A DNA stretch of 10,724 nucleotides from Gammaproteobacteria bacterium (GCA_016762975.1 JAESUV010000057.1:1-10724), one strand, 5' to 3'. Shown: positions 1-8,172, counted from the first letter of the stretch. Program-made: numbers and translations. Notes: generated by a model from the letters alone, not told the origin.

Positions 1-333
1 TGGAAGCCTTGGCTAGGTGATTCGGTCGCGCATTGGGATGGCGATGTACTAGTGGTGGAGACTAGAAACTTGCATCCACAGCAGGCACTACGCAATATTG
101 CGGCGTTGTCAGATCAGGGAGTGGTTATCGAGCGTTTTAGCCGCTCCTCTGATGAACAGATCCTGTACGAATTCGAGATCAGAGATTCAATTTTCTACAC
201 TGAGTCTTGGAGCGGCGAGATGGTTTTCAACGCGACAGACACTCAGCCCTATGAATATGCCTGCCATGAAGGCAACTATGGTCTGCCTGGAATTTTGGCT
301 GGCGCGCGCCGCGCGGAGATGGATGCGCAATAA
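1..333 (+). CDS. C-terminal part of an uncharacterised, probably exported protein (5' end outside window)
   Basis: The frame is open from the first base of the window, reading WKPWLGDSVAHWDGDVLVVE, to a TAA at 331-333, so this is the last 110 residues of a longer protein. A GTG at position 52 is an internal Val codon rather than a start, because the residues before it belong to the conserved block. The motif G-D-S-x-x-x-W-(D/E)-G-D-x-L-V-V-E-T and the ending YEYACHEGNYGLPGILAGAR recur in a family of hypothetical proteins common in Acidobacteria and Gammaproteobacteria, usually with an N-terminal signal peptide. I recognise the family by these motifs but know no established function. The single Cys-His pair near the end (A-C-H-E-G-N) is strongly conserved in the family and could bind a metal or ligand; that is inference. 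The gene ends upstream of a repeat array and a bidirectional terminator. Confidence 0.8.
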   Translation, partial: WKPWLGDSVAHWDGDVLVVETRNLHPQQALRNIAALSDQGVVIERFSRSSDEQILYEFEIRDSIFYTESWSGEMVFNATDTQPYEYACHEGNYGLPGILAGARRAEMDAQ

Positions 334-358
334 GCCGGTTGTTGGTGGCCGGCCCGTC

Positions 359-418
359 GGTAGCTAAATTGATAACTAAACGGATAACTAAACGGATAGC
401 TAAATAGACAAATAAATA
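359..418. repeat. Five degenerate 12-bp tandem repeats
   Basis: Five consecutive 12-bp units can be read: ggtagctaaatt, gataactaaacg, gataactaaacg, gatagctaaata, gacaaataaata. The two central units are identical and the outer ones are diverged. The array begins 25 bp after the stop codon at 331-333 and runs straight into the A-rich side of the terminator. It is A/T-rich and non-coding on the plus strand. It may be a slipped-strand microsatellite or a protein-binding array; nothing in the sequence decides this. Confidence 0.7.
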
Positions 419-450
419 AAAAAGGGCCAAATGGCCCTTTTTAATTTATT
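411..450. terminator. Bidirectional intrinsic terminator
   Basis: An inverted repeat has arms AAAAAGGGCC (419-428) and GGCCCTTTTT (433-442) around an AAAT loop, flanked by further A-rich and T-rich sequence that is nearly complementary out to about 411 and 450. Read on either strand it gives a GC-rich stem followed by a U tract. It sits between two convergent genes, the partial plus-strand gene ending at 333 and the minus-strand channel ending at 473, so it can end both transcripts. Confidence 0.9.
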
Positions 451-472
451 AATTTTGAAGAGGTTCTTTCGA

Positions 473-895
473 CTACTCTTTCCAAAATTCCATCATCTCC
501 ATAAACATGAAGGATGCCGACCAGGTAATAAGTGATAGACCTGTAATAGCCTCCACGCCAGCCAGAAAACGCAGTTGCCCGCTCGGTTCAATATCGCCGT
601 AACCCAGTGTCGTGTAATTCGTAAAAGAGAAGTATATCGCGTCGGCCAGGCTGCCATCGAACCTGCCTTCCAGAGTGCCGAAATCGCCGTAGCTAATCAT
701 CAGATAGAAGGCAAGTCCGAATATCCAAACTTCTATAATATGGCCGCAGATCGTGCCGAAAACTCCAATGATTACCCTCACCCGATGTTTCATCCTGAGT
801 TTTGGAATAGTTACCCAGAGTAGCCGCAGCACTTCGTAGTGAATCACGACTGTAGTAGCGACCAGTCCGCTAATTATGAGAATAGAAAGCAACAT
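473..895 (-). CDS. Small two-helix potassium-type ion channel
   Basis: A 140-residue membrane protein of the two-transmembrane pore ion-channel type (Ion_trans_2). Residues about 2-28 form a first hydrophobic helix, 41-68 a second, 83-96 the pore helix, and 108-133 the final helix. The selectivity-filter signature T-L-G-Y-G-D is at residues 96-101, which points to potassium or another monovalent cation. There is no cytoplasmic RCK/TrkA-N or cyclic-nucleotide-binding domain, and the protein ends in a short charged tail (EFWKE), so no ligand gate is visible. The protein would assemble as a tetramer in the inner membrane by analogy with the family. An AGGA lies 12 nt upstream of the ATG (893-895). 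It is convergent with the partial gene to its left and divergent from the M20 peptidase. The family assignment is firm; the ion and physiological role are not shown. Confidence 0.85.
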   Translation of the reverse strand: MLLSILIISGLVATTVVIHYEVLRLLWVTIPKLRMKHRVRVIIGVFGTICGHIIEVWIFGLAFYLMISYGDFGTLEGRFDGSLADAIYFSFTNYTTLGYGDIEPSGQLRFLAGVEAITGLSLITWSASFMFMEMMEFWKE

Positions 896-963
896 ATCAA
901 CATTATGTCCTGTTTAGAGTGTAATTTTCTGAGACCAGGCTATTTCTAGTTCGAGATTCTACT

Positions 964-993
964 TATGTAGCCTCTGATGCTAGAAAACGGCAA
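964..993 (-). promoter_or_regulatory. Possible sigma-70 promoter for the ion channel gene
   Basis: On the minus strand TTGCCG (993-988) and TACATA (969-964) are separated by 18 bp and lie about 70 bp upstream of the channel ATG. Both boxes match the consensus only partly, so this is a weak call based on spacing and position in the divergent intergenic region. Confidence 0.25.
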
Positions 994-1013
994 CGATACT
1001 TAGTAAGGTTAAA

Positions 1014-1042
1014 TTGACACTTCGCGAATAGCAATACGAATC
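1014..1042 (+). promoter_or_regulatory. Possible sigma-70 promoter for the M20 peptidase gene
   Basis: A perfect -35 hexamer TTGACA lies at 1014-1019. No good -10 is found at 17 bp. The nearest candidate is TACGAA at 1035-1040 with a 15-bp spacer, which would leave a very short leader before the ribosome-binding site GAGAAG (1047-1052). The -35 box is clear but the promoter as a whole is uncertain. Confidence 0.3.
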
Positions 1043-1058
1043 CAATGAGAAGACGACA

Positions 1059-2465
1059 ATGAGAATTCGACTGAATACACCTTTTCTAGCCATACTATCT
1101 CTTTCCGCCTTGCTAGTTGTACAGACCGCACATGCACAGCGTACGATTCCGGAGGACGATCGAGAGTTATTGTACGAGATCTACAAAGAGCTGATCGAAT
1201 ACAAGACCACGATAGACGAGGAAAACAATACCATCGCGGCCGAGGGCATGGCAGCGTGGCTGCAGGCGGCAGGTTTTCCAGCGGAGGATATCTTTATCGG
1301 TGGCGCCTTGCCACACAAGGGCAATATCGTAGTACGACTACACGGCACCGGTGCGAAAGAACCCATTGTGATGATGGCACATCTTGATGTGGTGACTGCA
1401 GAGCGTGCCGACTGGAATCTCGATCCCTTCGTACTTAATGAGGACGAGGAGTACTACTATGGCCGTGGCACCATCGACGACAAGGCCATGGGCGCGATCT
1501 TCATCGCGAACCTGATACGCTTCAAACGAGAGGGCTATGTTCCAGATAGGGACTTTGTCGTGGCACTAACTTCCGACGAAGAGAGCGGTGGCAGCAATGG
1601 CATTGGTTGGCTCTTGGAGAATCATCCCGGGTTGATACAAGGCGCGCTTGCAATCAACGAAGGAGGCTATGGTCTCCTGCAAGATGGTCAGCCATTAGCG
1701 AACACCATTCAAATTGCCGAAAAAATCTATGCCACGTTCCGAGTAACTGCGAAAAACCCTGGCGGGCATTCCTCATTACCCAGAGACGACAATGCCATTT
1801 ATGACCTAGCCGAGGCGCTGCTAAATATTCGTGATTTCAAATTCCCTGTCGAGTTGAATGATGTGATGCGCGTTAGCTTTCAGCGTCAAGCGGAGATCAA
1901 CACGGGTGAACGCGCTGCAGACTTTCGCGCGTTGCTTGAAACTCCTATTCCACAAGACTCCCTAGATAGATTGAGCGCAGAAGCAGCAATCAATGCGCAG
2001 CTGCGTACCACAGCCGTAGCAACGCTGTTAGAGGGAGGCCATGCGCCGAATGCATTGCCCCAGAGCGCAGTCGCGAACGTGAACGTGCGCATGCTGCCCG
2101 GATCCGACCCGCAGGAGGTTTTGGCGACATTGATTGCGGTAGTAGATAATCCAGATCTCTTAGTGGAGTATCGCGGCGGTGGTTCCATCACCGATCCCTC
2201 TCCTTTGTCTGAAGAAATCATGTCGGCGGTGGAAACTGTCACTGAGGCAATGTGGCCCGGCACCACGGTAATGCCGACCATGTCGACAGGCGCAACCGAT
2301 GGTGCACGCATGCGGCGCGCCGGGATTCCGACTTATGGTACTTCGGGATTGTTCGTGGATCGCAATGACATGAGAATCCACGGTCAGGATGAAAGGTTGC
2401 TGAAGGAATCTTTGTACGGTGGTTACGAATTCCTGTACAGCTTGGCGAAGGAGTTAAGTGAGTAG
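1059..2465 (+). CDS. Secreted M20-family zinc metallopeptidase (carboxypeptidase/dipeptidase type)
   Basis: A 468-residue protein with a cleavable signal peptide: positive MRIR start, hydrophobic core at residues 8-22, and a likely signal peptidase I site after A-H-A at 24-26. The mature enzyme would be periplasmic or secreted. M20 di-zinc residues are all visible: H108 and the D110 that orients it (A-H-L-D), bridging D140 (G-R-G-T-I-D-D), catalytic base E174 and ligand E175 (S-D-E-E-S-G-G), ligand E201 (N-E-G-G), and C-terminal ligand H441 (I-H-G-Q-D-E). The dimerisation (lid) domain begins near residue 220 and contains the G-G-H-S motif with H237. It likely hydrolyses peptides or N-acyl amino acids; the substrate cannot be read from sequence. 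The start is supported by GAGAAG six bases upstream of the ATG. The stop lies 2 bp from the stop of the convergent nitrate reductase gene. Confidence 0.92.
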   Translation: MRIRLNTPFLAILSLSALLVVQTAHAQRTIPEDDRELLYEIYKELIEYKTTIDEENNTIAAEGMAAWLQAAGFPAEDIFIGGALPHKGNIVVRLHGTGAKEPIVMMAHLDVVTAERADWNLDPFVLNEDEEYYYGRGTIDDKAMGAIFIANLIRFKREGYVPDRDFVVALTSDEESGGSNGIGWLLENHPGLIQGALAINEGGYGLLQDGQPLANTIQIAEKIYATFRVTAKNPGGHSSLPRDDNAIYDLAEALLNIRDFKFPVELNDVMRVSFQRQAEINTGERAADFRALLETPIPQDSLDRLSAEAAINAQLRTTAVATLLEGGHAPNALPQSAVANVNVRMLPGSDPQEVLATLIAVVDNPDLLVEYRGGGSITDPSPLSEEIMSAVETVTEAMWPGTTVMPTMSTGATDGARMRRAGIPTYGTSGLFVDRNDMRIHGQDERLLKESLYGGYEFLYSLAKELSE

Positions 2466-2467
2466 AG

Positions 2468-5182
2468 TTAGTTGTTAGCATTCTCTGGCAGCGGTGATGG
2501 GTTCTCAAGTTCCACGACTTGTTCAATCGCCACTGTCTTGTGGGATTTTACTAGCTGCGTGAGTTCCGGAATGCAGGAGCCGCACTTCGTGCCGCACTGT
2601 AGCCACACTCCTAGTTGGCTAGCATCGGTACAGCCAGACTGAATGGCATTGATGATCTGATTCTCACCGACCTCGAAGCAGCTACAGATAAGCTTGCCCG
2701 TGTCCTCGAGATCAGTCTCATCACTGGCCAACATCTGCAAGTTGTGGGGGTGCTGTGCTTCGCCCAAATTCTTTCCAAGCCAATTTGGTGGAGGCAAGGA
2801 TTGGAGAGATTGAGCGAGAAAAATTTCCGCGCAGATTTTATCCTCTAAAAAGCAGGCAATCCTGAAATTTTGCTGCTCTTCATCGCTGAATTCAATCTTG
2901 TGAGTATGAGGGAATTCTTTTTTCAGCCACGACTGCAGTTCCCAGACTTTTGGGTTATCACTCATCATTCCTGCCAAATAGCGATAGCCATTCTGCAGAG
3001 GCACTTTGTGCCAGTAATCGAATTGATGCATGGAAATTTCGTGAGTGGAAGCGAAACTCACCCAGCGCTGCATCACTATAGGCTTAACAGCAACCGCTTC
3101 CAGCTTACTCTCGGGTTGGCCGGAGATTGGGTCAACGCGGGGGCTAATTAGCTCGCTAACTCCAGCCTTGTTCGCGAATTGTCGGTTCCAGTGTATAGGT
3201 ACGAATACTTCACCCCGCCTGACTCCCTCACTAAATTGAATTGGAACCAGAAGACGTCCGTTCACGCTGCTTACCTCAACTAGGTCACCCGGCTCGACAC
3301 CCAACTCGGCACAACACGTAGGATTGAGTTGGGCGAAGGGACTGTCGAAGTGAGCGAGCAACTTGGGAGCGAGGCCGGTGCGAGTCATCGTATGCCACTG
3401 GTCACGCAGACGACCGGTATTGAGAAGAAAAGGGAATTCCTCACTCTTAGTGACTGTTGGCAATAGAGCCTCGATTGGTATCAGTTTCGCCCTGCCAGTG
3501 TCGGTATAGAATTTGTAGTCACTGAAAAGACGGGGGGTGCCGTTAGGGCTTGCTTCGGTCACTGGCCATTGCAGTGGCTGCAGTGAGTCATACTCGTCCT
3601 GACTCAGGTTCTTCAGCTTGCCAATATTAAAGGCGCGTTCTCCGCCATTCTCAAACTCCGACAAGGCGGCGTGCTCGACGAATATGTCACGCGCGGTGCG
3701 GTAGTCGAAGGCAGCGCTAAAACCCATCAACCTAGCGACATCGCGGATGATCTGCCAATCGTGTCGTGAATCGGCGGTCGCGGGGAATAGCCTCCGTTGA
3801 CGAGAAATAGTGCGTTCCGAATTTGTTACCGTGCCGTCTTTCTCGCTCCATCCCGTCGCTGGCAGCAAGACGTCAGCGTAGGCGTTGGTGTCTGTATTAC
3901 GGACACAGTCGGAAACAACCACTAGCTCACAGGCATCCAGCGCCTCTCTGACTCGCGCTGACTGCGGTAGGCTGACAACGGGGTTCGTCGCCATTATCCA
4001 CACCGCCTTAATCTTGCCTTTAGCAATCTCGTTAAAGAGGTCTACCGCCTTGAAGCCAGGCTCTGTCGCCATGTTCTTGGCTTGCCAGAATCGCCCCACA
4101 CGCTCCACTGTTTCGGGCGTGTAGTCCATGTGCGCGGCCAATTGATTCGCGAGGCCACCGACCTCTCTGCCCCCCATGGCATTCGGTTGTCCGGTAATGG
4201 AGAAGGGACCCATGCCCGGTTTACCGATTCGGCCCGTTAGTAGGTGGCAGTTAATGATCGCATTGCACTTGTCGGTTCCTGTGGCGGATTGATTCACGCC
4301 TTGAGAATAGAAACTGACTACCTTTTCTGTGCTAGCAAATACCTCATAGAATTTGAGCAGTTGTTCCTCGTCTACTCCAGTCTTATCCGCCACCACATCG
4401 ATCTCGCAATGCGCAGCCGCCGCAAGAGTCTCTGCTAAACCTTCGCAGTGCTGGTCGATGAAGGACTCATTCAGAGAGTCATCTTTCTCCAAATAGCGAA
4501 TCAGTCCGCTGAAAAGAAAGGCATCGCTGCCTGGTTCCAGCTGAAGATGGATATCGGCAATCTCGCACGTCGCTGTCTCTCTCGGGTCGATCACTACAAC
4601 TTGCATATTCGGCCGCGCCTTTTTGGCGGCACTTATGCGCTGATAAAGCACGGGGTGAGTCCACGCGGCGTTAGAGCCTACAAATATCAATAGATCGCAG
4701 AGTTCTAGATCTGCGTAGTTACAGGGCATGACGTCTGCCCCGAACGCGCGCTTGTAGCTCGCTACTGCCGATGCCATACAGAGCCTTGAATTTGTATCGA
4801 CGTTGGGCGAACCGATGAATCCCTTCATCAACTTGTTCGCTACATAGTAGTCCTCGGTCAACAGCTGGCCCGATAGATAGAAGGCGACGGAATCCGGTCC
4901 GTGTTCAGAGATGATGCTATTGAATCCTTCGGCCACCTTGGCTAGCGCCTCATCCCACTCCACGCGATTTCCGCGAACCTCAGGATATAACAATCGATTC
5001 GTGGTGGAGATGGTGTCGGGCAGAGCATTGCCTTTGACACATAGACGACCTAAATTAGCAGTGTGTTCCTCACTGCCTGATACTTCTAATTTTTTCTCAA
5101 CATTGAATTTCGCATCGATTCCGCAGCCTACACCGCAGTAAGGGCAAGTCGTCTTCGTGCAAGGTCGGCTGGCGTTATTCAT
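2468..5182 (-). CDS. nasA: Assimilatory nitrate reductase, catalytic subunit with fused C-terminal [2Fe-2S] domain
   Basis: A cytoplasmic molybdopterin oxidoreductase that reduces nitrate to nitrite. Counting from the ATG at 5182 (904 residues), the N-terminal [4Fe-4S] ligands are C13, C16, C20 and C48, in C-P-Y-C-G-V-G-C plus G-R-L-C-V-K-G. The probable Mo-ligand cysteine is C135 in N-S-R-L-C-M-A. The bis-MGD-binding core follows, including the segment G-R-I-G-K-P-G-M-G-P-F-S-I-T-G-Q-P-N-A-M, and then the C-terminal dinucleotide-binding domain with L-L-N-T-G-R-L-R-D-Q-W-H. A BFD-like [2Fe-2S] domain closes the protein with C833, C835, C867 and C870, as in Klebsiella NasA. The gene is called nasC in Pseudomonas. 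Start choice is uncertain: an in-frame TTG at 5218 would overlap nirD by 7 bp and add 12 residues, with GGAGAAG 13 nt upstream; the ATG lacks a good ribosome-binding site but gives the usual short N-terminus. It is the last gene of the nirB-nirD-nasA unit. Confidence 0.93.
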   Translation of the reverse strand: MNNASRPCTKTTCPYCGVGCGIDAKFNVEKKLEVSGSEEHTANLGRLCVKGNALPDTISTTNRLLYPEVRGNRVEWDEALAKVAEGFNSIISEHGPDSVAFYLSGQLLTEDYYVANKLMKGFIGSPNVDTNSRLCMASAVASYKRAFGADVMPCNYADLELCDLLIFVGSNAAWTHPVLYQRISAAKKARPNMQVVVIDPRETATCEIADIHLQLEPGSDAFLFSGLIRYLEKDDSLNESFIDQHCEGLAETLAAAAHCEIDVVADKTGVDEEQLLKFYEVFASTEKVVSFYSQGVNQSATGTDKCNAIINCHLLTGRIGKPGMGPFSITGQPNAMGGREVGGLANQLAAHMDYTPETVERVGRFWQAKNMATEPGFKAVDLFNEIAKGKIKAVWIMATNPVVSLPQSARVREALDACELVVVSDCVRNTDTNAYADVLLPATGWSEKDGTVTNSERTISRQRRLFPATADSRHDWQIIRDVARLMGFSAAFDYRTARDIFVEHAALSEFENGGERAFNIGKLKNLSQDEYDSLQPLQWPVTEASPNGTPRLFSDYKFYTDTGRAKLIPIEALLPTVTKSEEFPFLLNTGRLRDQWHTMTRTGLAPKLLAHFDSPFAQLNPTCCAELGVEPGDLVEVSSVNGRLLVPIQFSEGVRRGEVFVPIHWNRQFANKAGVSELISPRVDPISGQPESKLEAVAVKPIVMQRWVSFASTHEISMHQFDYWHKVPLQNGYRYLAGMMSDNPKVWELQSWLKKEFPHTHKIEFSDEEQQNFRIACFLEDKICAEIFLAQSLQSLPPPNWLGKNLGEAQHPHNLQMLASDETDLEDTGKLICSCFEVGENQIINAIQSGCTDASQLGVWLQCGTKCGSCIPELTQLVKSHKTVAIEQVVELENPSPLPENANN

Positions 5183-5211
5183 GAGAGATAAATTTGTTGA
5201 GAGCTGTTCAT
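5179..5211 (-). other. Ten-codon ORF bridging nirD and nasA
   Basis: ATG at 5211-5209 directly abuts the nirD TAA (5214-5212). The ORF encodes MNSSQQIYLS and ends in a TGA that overlaps the nasA ATG as ATGA (5182-5179). It has no clear ribosome-binding site of its own. It could carry terminating ribosomes from nirD to the nasA start, or it could be chance. It also lies within the longer nasA reading region if the TTG start is used. Confidence 0.2.
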
Positions 5212-5571
5212 TTAGCAAAGTAGGAGTACATCTTCTCCATCTAAGACAAGTTCGAAGGTTCTAACAGCGAGCTCTTCCTGTTCAAGGCACTGACCGTGGA
5301 TGAGACTGAAATGCTGCTTATACAAAGGCGAGGCAACCACTAGCTCATTGCCTATGTCACCCACGATGCCACGGGATAGCACATTGGCTTTGCCGATGGG
5401 GTCCCAGTTTGAAATTCCGTAGACGCTAGGGTTTTCTTCGGGCAGGTAGAACACCGCAATCTGTGCGTCACCAAACAATACGCAGATCCCGCTATTGGCT
5501 ATAAGATCTTCTTTGCTGCAGATGTAGGCAGTTTTACGGCTCTCAGAACTAACGTACTTCGTTTGATTCAT
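5212..5571 (-). CDS. nirD: NAD(P)H nitrite reductase, small subunit
   Basis: A 119-residue protein with the Rieske-like ferredoxin fold typical of NirD, the partner of NirB in reduction of nitrite to ammonium. The diagnostic run Y-G-I-S-N-W-D-P-I-G-K-A-N-V-L-S-R-G (residues 51-68), then G-D-I-G (71-74) and S-P-L-Y-K-Q-H-F-S-L (81-90), matches NirD closely. The C-x-H and C-x-x-H pairs that hold a Rieske cluster are absent, so it should not bind [2Fe-2S]; that is normal for NirD, which is thought to play a structural or supporting role. Length is near the usual 105-120 residues. Its ATG lies 45 bp after the nirB stop, with GGA about nine bases upstream, and its stop abuts or overlaps the start region of the nitrate reductase gene, consistent with cotranscription. 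Confidence 0.95.
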   Translation of the reverse strand: MNQTKYVSSESRKTAYICSKEDLIANSGICVLFGDAQIAVFYLPEENPSVYGISNWDPIGKANVLSRGIVGDIGNELVVASPLYKQHFSLIHGQCLEQEELAVRTFELVLDGEDVLLLC

Positions 5572-5616
5572 TTAGATAGTCCAGTTAATACTGAATGATT
5601 CGAATTTTGGGGAAAG

Positions 5617-8145
5617 CTAAGAAACGAGCTCGAGGCTCTCGCGCTCGGCGTCTTGTGCCGGGCGCTTCTGCCCACGTTCTTGCACGAAAACGACACGACT
5701 GTCTGCTGCGTCGCTGTTGGCAAACTGTCTGAATCGCTTCAATTTCTCTTCGCTCTCTAAAGTTGTTTTCCATTCGCACTGATAGCGACCTACGAGCGCT
5801 TCCATCTGTTGTTCGAGTTCGGTTGCTATGCCTAGCTTGTCGTCGATGATGACTGCCTTAAGATAGTCCAGTCCGCCCTCGAGATTATCCACCCACACTG
5901 AAGTGCGCTGCAGACGATCAGCTGTCTTTATATAGAACATGAGAAATCTATCGATGAACTGAATTAGGACCTTGTCGTCGAGATCGGTAGCGAAGAGATC
6001 GGCGTGGCGCGGCTTCATGCCACCGTTGCCGCCTACGTAGAGATTCCAACCTTTCTCTGTGGCGATGATGCCGAAGTCTTTCGACTGCGCCTCAGCGCAC
6101 TCGCGAGTACAACCGGAGACTGCAGATTTAATCTTGTGTGGGGAACGCACGCCTTTGTAGCGATTCTCAACGTATATTGCCATGCTGACACTGTCTTGTA
6201 CGCCGTAGCGACACCAACTATTTCCTACACAGGACTTCACGGTTCTAAGAGCCTTGCCGTAGGCGTGTCCGGTTTCGAATCCGGCATCGATTAGTTCGCG
6301 CCAAATTTCCGGTAGCTGATTTAACCGCGCGCCGAATAGATCGATGCGCTGGCCGCCGGTAATTTTCGTATAGAGATCGTATTTCTTTCCGACATCTGCC
6401 AGCACGCCGAGTTTTTCTGGTGTTATTTCTCCGCCGGCGATGCGCGGAACGACCGAGTATGTTCCATCTTTCTGCATATTCGCTAGGAAGGTATCGTTGG
6501 TATCTTGCAGGCCCACGAGATCTGATTCGAGTACATAGCTGTTCCAAAGCGAAGCGAGTATGGAAGCTACTGTAGGTTTACAGATATCGCAGCCGCGCCC
6601 AATGCCATGTTTGTCTAGAAGCACGTAGAAGGATGTAATCGATTCCACCTTACAAATATGAAACAGTTCCTCGCGGGAAAATGTAAAGTGTTCACAGATG
6701 TGGTTGTTTATTTCTACGCCGCGTTCGGAAAGCTGACTATCGACCACCGACTTTAAGAGAGCGGTACAGCCGCCGCAGCCAGTACTCGCCGCTGTAACTT
6801 CTTTTATTGCTGCTAAAGACATGGCGCCGGCGTCCATGGCCTCGACAATGATGGACTTGGTCACGTTATGGCAGGAGCAGATGACGGCTGTTGCAGGAAG
6901 CGCGTTGACACCTAATGTTGGCGCACCGGACAGGATAGGGAGTATCAATACTTCCGGTTCTTCCGGCAACTCTATGCCATTTAAGTAGTATTGCAATAGA
7001 GTATCGTAGTCGCTGCAATCCCCGACTAAAACTGCGCCAAGGAGCTGCTTGCCATCTTTGGACACGATAATGCGCTTGTAGGTCTGTCTCTTTTCATTCG
7101 CGTATTCGAAGTTAATAGCGCCATCAGTTGCTCCCTGTACATCGCCGATAGAGCCCACATCGACACCTAATAATTTTAGTTTGGTGCTCATGTCAGCACC
7201 GGTGAAGGCGATCTTGTTTTCGCCCAGCTGACTGACGGCAGCTTCGGCCATGCGATAGCCCGGCGCGACCAAGCCGAATATTTTATTTCCAAGAAGCGCG
7301 CACTCGCCTATAGCATAGACATCGGAATCGCTGGTACGGCAGTGGTAGTCGATGACTATTCCCCCGCGCGGGCCGGTCTCAATTCCGGCATCTTTTGCTA
7401 GATTGTCATAGGGTCGTATCCCGGCAGAGAATACTATAAGGTCGATATCTAGATGAGTGTCGTCCGCAAACAGCATCTTGAGTCGACTCTTGTCGCCGTT
7501 CACGATTTGCTGTGTTGACTTACTAGTGTGAACCTGGACATCCAGTTCTTCGATCATCGCTCTAAGCAGTTGGCTGCCGCGCTGATCGAGTTGTTGATTC
7601 ATTAGCCCCGGCGCGAACTCAACTACATGGGTCTGCAGTCCGAGGCTCTTGAGTGCATTAGCGGCCTCGAGACCGAGCAGTCCTCCGCCGACGACTACCG
7701 CCGAGGTGGCATTCTGCGATTCCGCCCTGATGGCGCCGAGATCGTCGATGGTTCGGTAGGCTAGACAGCCGGGGAGGTCCGCGCCCTTTATCGGTGGAAT
7801 AAAGGCATAAGATCCTGTCGCCAACACTAGCTTGTCATAGCTGAACTTCCTGCCGGTACTGGTTTTGACGAGCTTATTGTCTCGATCGATGCTCTCGACG
7901 GGATCGCCGAAATGTGCCTCTACATTTAATTCCTTGTAATGCTCTCTCGTCGTTAGTGCCAGGTCTTCCGGATTGCGTCCAGAGAATACCTCGGACAGAT
8001 GCACACGGTCGTACGCTGGGCGTGGCTCACCGCCTATAACTGTAACCAGATGTTGTGCCGATTGCTCTACCAGCTTCTCAACGTAGTAGTGGCCAACCAT
8101 GCCATTCCCAATCACAACAATTTTCTTGCCCTGAGTACTATTCAT
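5617..8145 (-). CDS. nirB: NAD(P)H nitrite reductase, large subunit (siroheme)
   Basis: An 842-residue cytoplasmic enzyme, about the length of E. coli NirB (near 847), that reduces nitrite to ammonium with NADH. The N-terminal FAD site is V-I-G-N-G-M-V-G (residues 11-18); the NADH-binding Rossmann motif is V-V-G-G-G-L-L-G-L-E (151-160). A BFD-like [2Fe-2S] domain has C423, C425, C457 and C460. A further conserved Cys group (C484, C519, C522) follows. The nitrite/sulfite reductase half-domain occupies about 560-620, and the siroheme/[4Fe-4S] domain carries C639-x5-C645 and C679-x3-C683, with S-G-C-T-R-E-C-A-E-A-Q intact. All cofactor ligands are present, so the enzyme looks functional. AGGAC lies about 10 nt upstream of the ATG. 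It is the first gene after the 290-bp regulatory gap, which carries a sigma-54-type promoter. Siroheme synthesis genes are not in the window. Confidence 0.97.
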   Translation of the reverse strand: MNSTQGKKIVVIGNGMVGHYYVEKLVEQSAQHLVTVIGGEPRPAYDRVHLSEVFSGRNPEDLALTTREHYKELNVEAHFGDPVESIDRDNKLVKTSTGRKFSYDKLVLATGSYAFIPPIKGADLPGCLAYRTIDDLGAIRAESQNATSAVVVGGGLLGLEAANALKSLGLQTHVVEFAPGLMNQQLDQRGSQLLRAMIEELDVQVHTSKSTQQIVNGDKSRLKMLFADDTHLDIDLIVFSAGIRPYDNLAKDAGIETGPRGGIVIDYHCRTSDSDVYAIGECALLGNKIFGLVAPGYRMAEAAVSQLGENKIAFTGADMSTKLKLLGVDVGSIGDVQGATDGAINFEYANEKRQTYKRIIVSKDGKQLLGAVLVGDCSDYDTLLQYYLNGIELPEEPEVLILPILSGAPTLGVNALPATAVICSCHNVTKSIIVEAMDAGAMSLAAIKEVTAASTGCGGCTALLKSVVDSQLSERGVEINNHICEHFTFSREELFHICKVESITSFYVLLDKHGIGRGCDICKPTVASILASLWNSYVLESDLVGLQDTNDTFLANMQKDGTYSVVPRIAGGEITPEKLGVLADVGKKYDLYTKITGGQRIDLFGARLNQLPEIWRELIDAGFETGHAYGKALRTVKSCVGNSWCRYGVQDSVSMAIYVENRYKGVRSPHKIKSAVSGCTRECAEAQSKDFGIIATEKGWNLYVGGNGGMKPRHADLFATDLDDKVLIQFIDRFLMFYIKTADRLQRTSVWVDNLEGGLDYLKAVIIDDKLGIATELEQQMEALVGRYQCEWKTTLESEEKLKRFRQFANSDAADSRVVFVQERGQKRPAQDAERESLELVS

Positions 8146-8160
8146 TACTATTAATGTCCT

Positions 8161-8171
8161 GAGATTATCTC
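8161..8171 (-). promoter_or_regulatory. Short dyad next to the nirB ribosome-binding site
   Basis: GAGAT-A-ATCTC on the minus strand is a perfect 5-bp-arm inverted repeat immediately 5' of the AGGA used by nirB. In RNA it could form a small 4-bp hairpin with a 3-nt loop. It may influence translation or be an operator half, but it is short enough to be chance. Confidence 0.25.
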
Positions 8172-8172
8172 C

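Noticed and set aside
227..430. Minus-strand ORF of 67 codons with a hydrophobic start
   Set aside because: Its apparent hydrophobic N-terminus is a translation of the 12-bp repeats and terminator, and the rest is antisense to the conserved partial gene.
2615..5141. Several plus-strand ORFs of 60-95 codons opposite nasA
   Set aside because: They are antisense shadows of a fully conserved gene, show no recognisable motifs and have no consistent ribosome-binding sites.
5580..5595. Small inverted repeat CAGT-TAAT-ACTG between nirB and nirD
   Set aside because: Only 4-bp arms; expected by chance and without a U run or other supporting feature.
6004..6547. ORFs of about 100 codons on both strands inside nirB
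   Set aside because: They overlap the siroheme-domain coding region of nirB in other frames and show no family features.
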